NCBI GenBank assembly: GCA_002914845.1
Contig: JXTC01000020.1
Location: forward strand, 623,903-687,902
DNA from: Trema orientale
Lineage: Eukaryota; Streptophyta; Magnoliopsida; Rosales; Cannabaceae
Length of the DNA stretch: 64,000 nucleotides
Reading direction: 5' to 3'
Of the stretch, positions 1 through 11,700 are shown one piece after another. The position numbers and the translations under genes are program-made. The notes under the pieces are model-generated. The model was not told where the DNA came from. It was given only the letters and a program-made list of their open reading frames with translations, and did no database searches. How positions within the stretch are numbered: the stretch's first letter is position 1; every line of letters begins with the position of its first letter.

Positions 1-336
1 GACTGTAATTGCTAGAGGGTTTGATCTTCTGTAGCCTAAAGCCTTATGTCACTCAGATGGAATTCTCTGTAACTGATGGTGGGTTACAGAGAATTAAGCT
101 TACGTGTTCTTTTGGCTACAGGGACCATAACCCTAATAGGTTCTTTAAATAGTTCCCTGTTGGGTATCCATCAAACCCAACTGGGTGACTAACAGGGTAT
201 CCATATTGGTATCCATACCCAGTTGGATATCCTGACCCAGCCCTAATTAAATCACTTATTGGGTCTACTTAAGAATAATATGGCCCAATATAATTGATAA
301 AATATATGGCCCAACATAGGAAATAAAATTCCTAAC

Positions 337-396
337 AATCATCACATCCATAAAATCCCGGTCATGATCCTTCAATAATAATCTCCAGAATCTCTG
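337..396 (-). pseudogene. CYP82-like P450 exon 1 fragment
   Basis: Read on the minus strand, this short stretch gives [15 protein letters not shown], which matches the [15 protein letters not shown] segment of the intact P450 at 8760-13238. That segment lies shortly before the end of exon 1 in the CYP82 relatives. Nothing P450-like was found on either side, so this is an isolated fragment and not a gene. The nucleotide match to the intact copies is close, which suggests fairly recent duplication. Confidence 0.75.
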
Positions 397-400
397 TAAA

Positions 401-1727
401 ATTCCCAATTTTGATGAAGTGTATGTAGGTAATTTGACTGAAGTTGTGTTAGTTTTGAACTGAAAATGCTGGGAAATTAATTTAAATTTCAAATCTGGGC
501 TAAAGTGTTAGGAATTTGAGGATTTTGGGTCATTTTAAAATATTTGAGTGGCGTATATGAGAAGCATTTCGAATTAAGGGCCATTATGTAATCCCAGAAG
601 CCCATTTAATTAGCCACACGTGGCTTAAGTGCCCAAAACCCCAGCTCCCTCTTCCCTTCTTCCTTCCTTGCGTCAGAAACTCCCTCGCCATATTCACTGT
701 GGCTCACAGAAACTCCAGCCGCCAGAGCTCGAGCCACCAGAGGCGCGCACCCTCACCGACGAACACCTTCCACTGAAGCTCAAGCACCGTTCCTCGCCGC
801 CTGAGCCATGCCGGAGGAGGAGATTGGCGGCCACAAAACTCACGCCTCTTTGAGGCAGTTTCACCAACACGACCGTCGTGAGCCGCCGTTGACTGAAACA
901 CCCGGCGGGTGACCCTCACCCAGGTCTTTCACGATCCATTTCAGCCACTTGCCGGTGATGAACAGCTCTATTGAGGAGATTTTGTTTTTGGACAAATTTT
1001 CTAATGAATTGTTGGTATTCTTGAAATCATTTTTGGAGAGTTGGTATTATTATAATTTTTGGAGTGGATTTGCTATGGATAAGTTATGAGAAAAAGAGAC
1101 TGACATATTTGACTTTAGAATCTATGTTCAAACCATTTTTCATATGAAAGTTGGTACTCTTATAAATAGATTATGAAAAGTTGGTATTTTTACAAATAAA
1201 TTTTTTGAAAGTTTGATATAGTAGGTCAACTTGTGTCAGAGACATCCAAATGAAATTTTGAGGTCATATTTGTGATTAGTGAGCTTGAGAAACTAATTTT
1301 GTCTTATATGTTCCAGTTGGGCAGAGAAGCCGAGGCACAAGAGGCTCGATATGTTTCTGCCTGGAAAGAGGGACATGACTTATAGCATCGATATGTTTCG
1401 AGCACTCATTTGAAAGCCAACCTACTAAAGCGAGCGAATTCGAGTTCTAGTTCACCTTTGAGACCTTCAAAGAACCCACGGGAGTTACCATAAGCCTTGA
1501 TAATGAATTCTTATTACCCGAGAGAGGTGGGGACTTGATTACATGATTTTGAATTGATTTCATTTCGAATTTACCTATTTTGAGCAAATATAGAACTTGA
1601 TGAATTAGATTGAAAAATGTATTGATGGTTTGTTTTTGGAGCTTTTAATTAATATTGAACTGCGTGGGAGGCACTTCACACTGGTTAGTGTGCCATATAT
1701 ATATATTTATATATATATATTATTTTA
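401..1727. other. Intergenic; GC-rich exon-like block, no gene recognised
   Basis: Positions 620-960 are much richer in G and C than their surroundings and look like a former transcribed or coding segment. A second, weaker block lies at about 1315-1510. The longest open frames there (60-75 codons, both strands) show no domain I recognise. The block could be the 5' part of an unidentified gene or material captured by a transposon. Confidence 0.4.
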
Positions 1728-2284
1728 GGATTTTTGGCATGATTAGTCCTTGAATTTTTCGATGATTTGTAATGTGTCCCCTGAACTTTTTTTTTTAGCA
1801 ATTAGGACCCTGACTTTAGAATTTTTTGCATTGTATCCCCTGAACTTTTTGTTTAGCAATTAGGACTCTGAATTTAGGGTTTTTGGCATGAGTAGCCACT
1901 GAATTTTTCGTTGATTTGTAATTTATTCTTTAATTATTTAAAAATTTGAATTTCAAAACTATTTTTTTCCCTCCAAACTCCCATTTGTTATTTTTGTCTC
2001 TAAACCAAGTGAGATAACCATTATGCCTTTAAAAAATTTGCACATAACTCAGGGGATATATTACAAATTAGCAAAAAATTCAGAGACTAATCATGCCAAA
2101 AATCCTAAAATAAGGGTCCTAATTGCCAAAAAACAAGTTCAGGGGATACATTGCAAATCAACGAAAAATTTGGGGCTAATCATGCCAAAAATCCTAAAAT
2201 CAGGGTCCTAATTGCCAAAAAAAAGTTCAGGTGATACATTGTAAATTATCGAAAAATTCAGGGACTAATCATGCCAAAAATCCA
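1728..2284. mobile_element. Mutator-like foldback MITE with 9-bp TSD
   Basis: The left end (GGATTTTTGGCATGATTAG) and the inverted right end (CTAATCATGCCAAAAATCC) are long, nearly perfect inverted repeats. Each arm holds further copies of a unit of about 100 bp containing 'aggaccctga' and 'cccctgaactttt', so the whole element could fold into a long hairpin. A perfect 9-bp direct repeat ATTATTTTA flanks it (1719-1727 and 2285-2293), the target-site size typical of Mutator-like elements. It has no coding capacity. Confidence 0.85.
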
Positions 2285-2293
2285 TTATTTTAT

Positions 2294-3368
2294 ACCATTT
2301 TTATGTAGGAACTGAATTTGTGGATTTTGATAAAAACAATGATTATGCTGCTGAATTTTCTAGAAAATGAAAAATATTTGAGATCTTGTTTTGTGAAACT
2401 AAACTTGATTTAGTTGGAAATGCTACACGGTTAATTTTGTGACTTGAGTGATTATGGTATATATCCATCTTATACATTCATCTTTCATGCTGTATTACTC
2501 GTTTATTAATGGCTATCGTTGCATGAATGTCCACGTAGGACATGTGGACAATACTAGTAAGAATGTCCATATAGGACATGCAAACAACACTTGCACGAAT
2601 GTTCTCATAGGAGATGCGGATGATACTTGCGCGCGCGAATGTCCAAACTCGGACATGCAGGCCTGTCATATTATAGGCATGAATGATTCTTTGAAATCAT
2701 GCAGACTACTTCACATGATGATATATATGTGTGTATGACTTCATTGGATTGAACAAATATTTGAAGAATTTGTCTTGGATTGGTGATGGGTACTATGTTT
2801 TGGTGATGGATTAGTGATTTATAATTGCATGTTCGTCTTTGCCAAATTTGGTCAAGTGTGCTTGCAAGACTGATTGATTGCTTGCCCTACTATAGCAATT
2901 CGGAGTCATTTTTAGTTTCCTTTTTTCACTTTTTTTTCCCTTTTATTTTATTTTATTTCCCTTTCTAAATATTTTATGATTTTAACTAGGGTTTTGTCGT
3001 TTTCTTTGGTTTTCTATATATAGTAAGCTAAAGGACCTTTTATTTTCAGTTGTGTGTTGATTAATGATATTGTAGAGAGAAATCTCTTTTCTTCCCAAAT
3101 TATCGATATTTTGAGTGAATTAACGATTATTTGATGCCTACTTTTTTGTATTCACGAGCGAAGCTATAAATTATAGAAAGTTATTTGTAATTTTCTAAAA
3201 AATCTTTCTCATTAATTAGATGCTTTTGCTACTTCATAAGTATTGTGAGCTTCATAACTTGAAGAACGTATAATGTTCCACAATATATTCTTATTCCGCT
3301 TTCAAATGTTCCGGATCAAGTGCTAGTTGCTTTGCCTGTAGGCTTTCATTAGCATAAGAAGGCAGAAA
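2294..3368. other. Intergenic; no gene recognised
   Basis: Apart from the tandem repeat at 2523-2663, the stretch is AT-rich with polypyrimidine runs. The part at 2990-3240 resembles a degraded retroelement end, but no termini could be found. Confidence 0.4.
2523..2663 (+). repeat. Tandem repeat of ~38 bp, four units
   Basis: Four degenerate units each begin GAATGTYC and contain the inverted pair ATGTCC...GGACAT. They lie in a 96-codon open frame (2448-2738, plus) and would encode a repeating block of 12-13 residues of the type NVHxGHxDNT. The last unit is preceded by a short GCGCGC run. There is no sign of a promoter, splice sites or homology, so expression as protein is doubtful. Confidence 0.6.
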
Positions 3369-3515
3369 GGGTATCAATTCAAAATTTTGGCCTCTACCAT
3401 CAACACTTATGTTAATTCCAAAAAATCTTCTTGGGGTTTGAACTAGGTCGATTGGATCTATGATGATTATGTATCCACACCAGTGGATCTTGATGAAGCT
3501 TTGAAGCATTGACTA
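3369..3515 (-). pseudogene. CYP82-like P450 exon 2 fragment, truncated by CACTA end
   Basis: The minus-strand translation contains [10 protein letters not shown], the segment just before the heme-binding loop, preceded by a decayed version of the KIHRDPHVW...KPERF region. The fragment stops on its upstream side at a CACTA-type terminus beginning at 3517. No heme motif remains downstream. The same breakpoint is seen in the fragment at 17345-17648, so the two copies share a duplication history. Confidence 0.8.
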
Positions 3516-3516
3516 A

Positions 3517-3860
3517 TACTACAAGAAAAAATACCCTCACCTACAACATTTAAGGTGACGATAAAATGCCTTCGCTATAGATATAGCCCTTAATTAGATG
3601 GACGACAAGCCTTTCTTATCCCTTATCTAGTTGAAGGCCACTTGTTGGCATGAAATAGACACACTAGAATCTGAAGTCAAATATTACATTGTATAACTTA
3701 AAACGATGGCACTGATAATGTCATCACATTAGGCTTACCCATAATTAGGGATGCATTGTTTGACCGGCCTAATTTTTGTTCTTGAATAGGACAATGTCGA
3801 ATTGTGGTAAAGCGACGACCGTAATTAAGGCTGATTTATTTTAGTTGTCAAAAATAGAAT
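3517..3860. mobile_element. CACTA-type element remnant (one end)
   Basis: The terminus TACTACAAGAAAAAATACC is a one-base variant of the usual CACTACAAGAAAAA end. The following sequence has 'gcgacga' and 'ggtgacgata' subterminal motifs like those in the complete CACTA element at 34069-35737. It aligns base for base in long stretches with the element starting at 17651. The far end was not found. Confidence 0.65.
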
Positions 3861-6334
3861 GAAGCAAGCTAGTTTTATACATTATTTTGATTTAATAATT
3901 TTAATTTAAAGAACTGAAAGAGATTTCAAAGTGTTTAAGAATTAAAGATGAAATGGAAGCTCAGATCTACGCACATGGAATTTGAATATACTCTTAATTC
4001 ACTGACCACACAACAAACTGTTGTTTCCCACCTGACAACATAATCCAGTAAAATAGTAGGGATAAAAAATTTCATTGACTCATATATTGATGCAAAATTT
4101 TGAAAAATAGGCAATCTGGAGGAATAGATCAATGTTAGTGCTTTTGCCTATTAAATAAAAAAAGTTGATTTTTTTTTTCCCATTTGCTTGCTTTTATTAT
4201 TTATGATATTATATAATTATCACGAAAATTCTATGATTATATATGTAATCTTAAATTTTTTTTTTTTTTAATAAGATGTAACCTTAGACTTAGTATGTAT
4301 AAAAGTTGTTCATACAAGAGGATTAAGTTTAAAAATATAATCTAAACTAATCCGTAATTAATTATTAAAGTTGAGATATTAAATTATAAAAAATTACTAG
4401 TACGGTCTATTACCATTGAGAATAGAACAGCCTTATCGATGCTGTTTATATAGCGACATTAAATGGAGGTACTTTATATAATGAGATTATATAGGGGACT
4501 AGACTAGATAAATTTAAATATATGATAATATCCGTTACACAACAAAATATTTAAATTTGCTAACCGATGATCATATATGGAATGATATTAATCCTGAGTA
4601 ATTAATAGACTCATGTTTATGTTCTTATGTCTCTTGATGTATTTGGTAACATATGTGTTTATACCAATTGAATCAAATCCTTGTATGCTGCAGATATGAT
4701 AATATAGATAGTTGGAAATATTAATTTGCAATATGGAATCTATTTCTTACTATCGGAACTTAGAAAAATGATTCCCTTGAGTAACAATTTGGTACTTGAA
4801 CAACAAAGCGCTCAATTTATGATTTGATCATGAATTTATTATTCATTAGAAAATTATGGGAACTCAAAAATAAAGAAGTAATTGGAGAGGATAATGAATT
4901 ACAAACCTAACTCTATTTACGAATTATTTATGGATGATTGATTTATATGTAAGGATTATATCAATAGACAAACTTTATAATTCCTTTGAGTAACTTATAT
5001 TGTAACTTTCAAGAGTGCAGTTCTAGTTTGTTAGTAGATTAATACTAGAACTAATAAATTTGATAATTTAATTAAAGAGTTCAATTGATTATTAAATTTA
5101 TTGGAACTTGAAATTACAAGTCCATTGGTCTGTAAACTACCTCTATTAATACTGTATTGAACATGTTATATAGTCTTTTTTTTTATTAATATTTAATTTA
5201 GAATTGTTGAATTTTAAATTAATTATGTCACACTAAAATTAATGTTACAGATTTAATTGTTTTATGTGTTAGATTATAAAAAATAATAAATGTTATTAAT
5301 TTTATCTATTTATTTTATTATTCTTTTAAATAATATGATTACTTAATAAGCAACAATTGAATTAGACATGTAACACAGAGATATTTTCTCTGTGATGTAC
5401 GCATAAACACAAAAAAATAATGTGATTATTTTTGTTGTTTTCTATTTGGAAAATTATGATTTACCAAATAAATTAATTTAATTATTTTTTAATTTATTTG
5501 TTTTTTATTTGAAAAACAAATCAACCTTTAAAAGGTTAAGACTTACACGTTAAAGGAAGATATATTCCTAAATTTTCTTCATCTAATAACGTGCAAAGCT
5601 TGTCTATAATACAAGCTAGTATTTCAACCTAAAGCCACGTTAGAATACGACTTGGATTAGATTTTTAGTTTCCCATTTTTTCTCATCTATTATATATTTT
5701 GATAATATCTTTAATAGGATTAAATTTATTTTTTTTATTTAAGATTATATGACATTAATATTATATTAATTTACTAATTTATCAACTTAGAAAATAGCAT
5801 TAGATATATAAAGAGTATAAAAAAATCAGGCAATCTAATTTTTAATAGTTTATATGTTAAAAATAAAAGCGACAGACCATTTTTTTTAGTATGGAACGTG
5901 AAAAAAACTTGTTCTCTTTTTTTAAGTTTTTAACGTATCTTTCCTCTTTGTCTCTTCTTTATCTTTTTGCAATCTCATGTGTTGAGACAAAATAGCAATA
6001 ATTTAAAAGTGTGGAAAAACAATAAGATTATGATTATTAAGAGCCTACTCTCTAGTTTTTTTGTGTGGAAGCTTGGTAAGAAAGATCGTGGTTTCATAAC
6101 TACGGTAGAAATCAACCTCTTCATCAAAAGGAAATTCTCATATCTCTATGTTAGAATTTTCTTATTTTTCTCTAAAAACAGTTTTTTTTATTTATTTGGA
6201 AAACAATCCTAATCTTTACTACATCCAGACATTGACATTATTGAATAATCTATCTCGTTAGTTATATGGACTGAATTCTTTTGGGGGGAATGGGTGAGAA
6301 TATTTTTTTTTTTATTTGGATACATTGTCTGTTA

Positions 6335-6408
6335 AAGGTTAGCAGGGGTGTTTTGCCGCCGGGACGGGAGGGGAGGGGGGCCGGCAGGCGGGGCGGGGGT
6401 GTGTGTGG
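6335..6408 (+). other. G-rich island, possible G-quadruplex
   Basis: In an otherwise AT-rich stretch this segment contains several runs of three to six G (GGGACGGGAGGGGAGGGGGG and then GGCGGGGCGGGGG). Such spacing fits the G-quadruplex pattern. It has no clear gene context. Confidence 0.55.
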
Positions 6409-6859
6409 TATTTCAGATTCAATAAATTCGGCATAAAAGACTGAATTTTGTAGTAGTACATCCAATCCAATTTTGTTTGCATTTCAAGAAAGAGTTAATG
6501 ACTAATTGCAAAATGGTCCATTCTTTGTCTTTTTTCTTTATTGACATTACAAGGGGTCCACTCTACCGCGTTACGCCTGAAAAAAAATGGTCAACTCTTT
6601 CTTAATTTATTTTGCTTATCTGTATTTCTAGATAATTAATTTGTCGAAAATTTTAGTCTACTAATTAAAAGGGAAAGTCAACTTAAAATTTTTTATTATG
6701 AAATTTATATATAAACTGCCTAACTAGGATTCTAACACTCTTTTCCTACAAACTCATACACACTTCCAAATATCCTAAACCAATTGAGCTAGTCTCAATT
6801 CGCGAAGAGAAAATTAGGTGGATGACCAATTTCTTAAAATATTGGTTTAAGTAAATGTT

Positions 6860-7018
6860 CATGTTTTAAAAGTTATAACAAGATATTCATGTTTTTTAAA
6901 GTTTCAGTTATAAAATATGTTGTATTTCCATTCTTATCATTAGTTATAACTAGATGTCCATTTTTTTAAAAAAAAGTTTCAGTTGTAGAATATGTTGTAT
7001 TTCCATTCTTGTCATTAA
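6860..7018. repeat. Local duplication, unit ~76 bp
   Basis: Two adjacent copies share 'atatgttgtatttccattctt.tcatta' preceded by 'agtttcagtt'. It is a simple local duplication in intergenic DNA. Confidence 0.55.
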
Positions 7019-7505
7019 GTGAATCAGACCTTTAGCTATAAACTTTGAGCTCAGTCATATACTGAATTTTGGGCCAAAAAATAGTTAGATAGCTAGTTAG
7101 TATTGGCAAAAGGGAAAATTAACTTAGAAGGTTGCTCTATTGGAATTCCTATTTTTTTTAAAGAAACCGTATTCTTATTTTACCTTTTTTTTTAACTTTA
7201 TTGTTTGATTTTTGGTTTTTCTTCCCCCAATTTTGAGTCTGATATAGTTTTCTTTTTCGAGTTGTATTGTTATTGTACATATTTCTTGTTGTTCCACCTT
7301 TTATAGTAGTAAAACTTTTGATGTCGTCTCAAATTTCAATACGACTATGATTTTTGGTGTCGTTTATAGTGTCATATTTTGTTTTATTGCCATTTGCCAT
7401 GTTTAAAGTCAAGATGTTTATCGTTGTTCTCTAGATTTCTCATTTGACTATCTAACATGTCATTTCTTCGTGGTGTCCTTGACAAGTTTTCGATCTTGTC
7501 GTTAT

Positions 7506-8020
7506 CATGGACGGAGCCAAGCTGCGCTCAGGGGCACTGAATTTTTGGAATTCTATTTTTTGCCCTAGAATTTTTAAGAATATTATTCAATCCTATCACT
7601 CATTAGTCCCCCAGATTAGTGTAATTATAAATTTTACCACATATTGATTTTATGAAAGATTTTATAATTGCCATCTCATTTGCGCCCTATTATTATTATT
7701 TTTTGGTTATTTTAAACTTTTCTTTATTTTTTGTGTACTTAAGTCTGCCCGGCCTTACATTTTATCTATTAATATTTCTTTGGACCCACTTAAATAAAAA
7801 GATCTGTTCAAACCAATGTTGGTCTATGACTATGGCCGGTGTTTCAAAATTAAGGTTTTTAGATTTTCATGAAATATCTGACCCATGTACAAATCCATTT
7901 GAAGAAAGTAAACAAACAAAATATATAAATAGGAAAAACGAGAGGGAAAAAAAAAAAAAACATTTTTGCTCAAAGAATTTTCTTAGTTTTTGCCCTTAAA
8001 AATTTTTTGGCTCGTCCCTG
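7506..8020. mobile_element. hAT-like MITE with CAGGGACG-type ends
   Basis: The left end CATGGACGGAGCCAA and the inverse of the right end (TTGGCTCGTCCCTG) form imperfect terminal inverted repeats resembling CAGGGACGGAGCCA hAT-type ends. The interior has 'ttttgccct' and 'ttttgccctt' segments in opposing halves and no transposase. The flanking 8-mers match at only about five positions, so the target-site duplication is eroded. Confidence 0.55.
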
Positions 8021-8759
8021 ATTATTATCATTGTTTTCTTTCGTTTTTCCTATTACTCAAATAATTTTTAAGTTTGTATCATTTGACCTGTGTATACATA
8101 TATTGTTTTGCTATCGATTTCTTGTCGTCCCTTCTTATTTGTCATTGTTATATTGTTTTGATGTCGTTTATCGTACATGTGTTGTTTCTTATGTTTTATT
8201 GTCGTGTTTTGACTATTTTCCTACTTATCCTTGTTTGAATATCTTTTTGTTGTCACCTGACCCATATATACGAGTCGTTATTGTATTTTATTTGTCGTTT
8301 ATTTGACACATCGTTGGTATATGTAATCTTTTGTAAACATAACCATTTTTGAAATGGATTTTTTTTTAAAAATTGCCAGCCAATTAGGGATGTCACTCCT
8401 TTGCAGTCTTCTATGAACTACTAGGCCTCCAAAGGAACCGAAGATCTTAATATTTTCAAAAAATTTCAAGAAAAATTATTTTTGATTCAAATGAAGATAA
8501 ATTTCAACATGAATATCATTTAACATATATTAAATAAGTACACAGTATACAGATATTAGGACTTGAGTAGAGGCTAAGCAGTTAGCTACTTACCTCCTTA
8601 TTCGTAACATTTAATAAAACCTTTCCCTTATTTATTTTTTTCCCTTTTAAGTAGAACTTAACTAGAAACCTTCAGTATATCCTGAAAAGGCTAAAATAAA
8701 AAATAAATGAAAAAAGAAATAAAAGAAATAAAAAAAAAAAAGAACTTTGATTTGTAACC
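8021..8759. other. T-rich intergenic, 3' side of P450 gene A
   Basis: Positions 8021-8340 are T-rich on the plus strand with many TTGTCG or TGTCGT words, like the stretches at 7160-7500, 47580-48160 and 54300-54430. Positions 8341-8759 are AT-rich. No gene is seen; a polyadenylation region for gene A is expected here on the minus strand. Confidence 0.45.
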
Positions 8760-11700
8760 TCAGTAGGCCTGACTAAAAGTGAGGCGTGGAGTGAGAAGGG
8801 CATCAAGTGGGGATGCTTTAAGGTTGCTCATTATAGGAATGACACCCATGTCGACCGGCTCATCAAACGGCGTCGTAATGTCAAAACTATGAAGCAGAGT
8901 AGCAAGAGTGAGTTGCATAACATGCATGGCAAATGAAAGTCCAGGGCACATTCTTCTACCGCTGCCAAATGGCATCAATTCAAAGTTTTGGCCTCGAACA
9001 TCAACATTTTTGTGGGTCCCAAGAAATCTCTCTGGCTTGAACTCGCACGGATCTGGCCACACGTGTGGATCTCGATGAATCTTCCAAACGTTAACCATAA
9101 GGCGTGTGCCCGCCGGGATATGGTAGCCGTTGACTATGCAGTCTTCTGACGATTCGTGGGGCAAGGAGAGTGGGCCAGCGGGGTATAGACGCAGCGTTTC
9201 TTTGAGAATAGCTTGGAGATAGACGAGGTTCTTCATGTCCGATTCCTTTACCTGCCTCTCCCTCCCAACTTGCTCGTCTAGCTCTTTCTGAACCTTTTTT
9301 AGGGCCTCTCGGTTGTTCAGAAGTAAAGCCAAAGCCCATGTCAACGTTATCGTTGCTGTCTCGCTACCACCCAAAATAAGAGCCTGCAGACAAGCCCATA
9401 ACCTAAATGAAATCCAATGCTGGGATGAAAGCAATTTTTTTATTTTTTATTTTTGAAACAGGGATGAAAGCAATTTTATATAATTCATATTCATTTTCTT
9501 TCCACTTATTTCAATATTCGTCAATAGAAAAAAAACACAAAAAGTGAAAAATTACACTTGCATTGTTTGATTTATGTGATACGTCAAACTTGCATAACAC
9601 CCCTAACAAATTATTTACATTAATACTCATGAAATATTAATTTTTTCACAAACTGTGCCTTCATTAATCAACCATAACGAAATTTTACTTTTGACTATTG
9701 AATTCAACTTTCGTGCAAAGATTAACTATGTCTATAAAAAAATAATTAATTTTATGTTTGAGTATTTGACTTTTTCAGGTAGTTTAGCCTTCTCTCTCAT
9801 TTTTTTTTTTTTTTTTATAGATATTGGGCTTAAGTAATATTTAGCATTGTCATTCTGGAGGGTCTTATTTTTGTAGACATAATTCATGGGTATTAGTAAT
9901 ATAAATTGGGAAAAATACATAAATACTTGATTTTCAAGCATATTCATATGGATACCCATTTTTTAATTTTGAATAGATTTCTATCCCTGTTCTGGAGAAA
10001 TGTATACTATTGATATTTTATACATGAAATACATACACATTGGTATATATTTCACGTATAAAGACCTTATATTTCATTATAAATTTTTCTACGAGAAAAC
10101 TGATCACAAATTTTTTTTTTTGGGACTTTAGGGAGCGGGAACGTGAACTCAAATCCCTCCACTCGATCGCAATATTACTAATGAATGATGATTAGTTCCC
10201 TAAAAAAAAAATAAATAGACAATTAATTTATACACAATTAGATATGTGTTAGTAAGACAACCATGGGTCAGTTAGTGTGCCACGTACAGTAAAAAGTTTG
10301 GTCGGATTTTTGAATTGTTCAGCTCCATTTTGTTCGAATTCTAAAGTATACAGTACTTTTCTTTACTTGAGCACAGACATGATGTTAATCACGTCATTTC
10401 GGATCATAAACGTTTAGTTACGGCCTATTCATACCTCGTATCACTATATATTATGTCCATCTCGGTTATTTTGCTTGTTTATTTTCGTATCTAATTATGC
10501 ATATTTTCAATATTATGCTTTTTTTTTTGTCTAATTGTACAAATTTTCAATGTCGTGCTATTTTGTTTGTCAAATTATACACATGTTTTTGATATTATAT
10601 AGGTTTTTTTCACCTAATTATGCCTATTTTCGATATTGTGTTATTTTCTGTATGCTCGTTTTTATTATGTTATTTTTTTGCCTAATTGTACCTAATTCTC
10701 ATATTATACCATTGTCGTGCCTTGTAATACCCTTTTTGACATTGTATTGTTCTTACGCAATAATCGTGCTTGTTATTAAATTTTTCTTTCTTTTCGATAA
10801 TTTAGTTGTTTTAATATTATTATTATACTTATGCTGTTTTTTTGTGCCTAAACATATAAGTTTTTAATGTTGTGCTATTTTCTTACCTAATTGTGCCTAA
10901 TCATTCACGTTTCTGATATTGTATAGTTTTTGTACATAATTGCAGCCTATTTTATATTGTGTTATTTTCGTGCATGATTGTATGCTCATTTTTATTATAT
11001 TATTTTTGTGTCTAATTGTACCTGATCCTCGTATTATACCATTTTCGTGCCTAATAATACCATTATTGATCTTGTATTGTTCTTTTGCAATAATCGTGCT
11101 TGTTATTGAATTTTCTTTCGTTTTCGTAGTTTAGTTGTTTAATACTATTGTTATATATTTATCTTTATTTGTGAAACATTAGTTGCTAAGTGTTCAAATT
11201 ATTGAAGTATTACACATGTATATGAGAAATGAGAACTAATTTGTTTTTCTATAATTTAAGTATATTTCAATATAAGATTAGCAGCTACCCAAATTATATC
11301 TAAGTACGCGTATATAACTAAAAACTTAGAACTAATTTACATCAAATATCATTACTACCTACTTCTGTAGTTTGAATGCATCCCAACTAATTATCACATA
11401 CCCAAATTATGTTTTTCTTTCTTAATTTTTTTTAAGGCTTTCTATTGGAGGTGGACTAGCTCTTACGATCTATATTTGAAATCTTTGCCCGAGCTTTTAC
11501 AGTTTTTAGCTTTTTTTCTTTAAAATTGACAAAATATATGTTTCTTTTCATTTATTATTTTTATATAAATTTTTTTAATTAATTTTTTTCTTATTTTCTT
11601 TTATATTCTCAAATTTAAATTTCTAGTTAAATCTGTTATAAAATTTTAATTTAAGTATATTTTTTGTAAATGAATTATTATTATTAATCGTACTTTTTAT

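Larger units (their letters stand above)
3861..7505. other. AT-rich intergenic region, degraded repeats
   Basis: No coding sequence was recognised. The part from about 4430 to 5660 reads like an old long terminal repeat (mentions of TGGAACTTGAAATTACAAG-type sequence), but no LTR ends or target-site duplication were identified. Positions 6213-6240 share a short 'ctacatccagacattgacat' motif with 32346-32385, probably a transposon end. The final part (from about 7160) is T-rich and rich in TTGTCG and TTGTTG. Confidence 0.35.

Noticed and set aside
629..919. Overlapping open frames in the GC-rich block as a gene
   Set aside because: Both strands are open because of base composition; no splice context, start context or homology could be supported.
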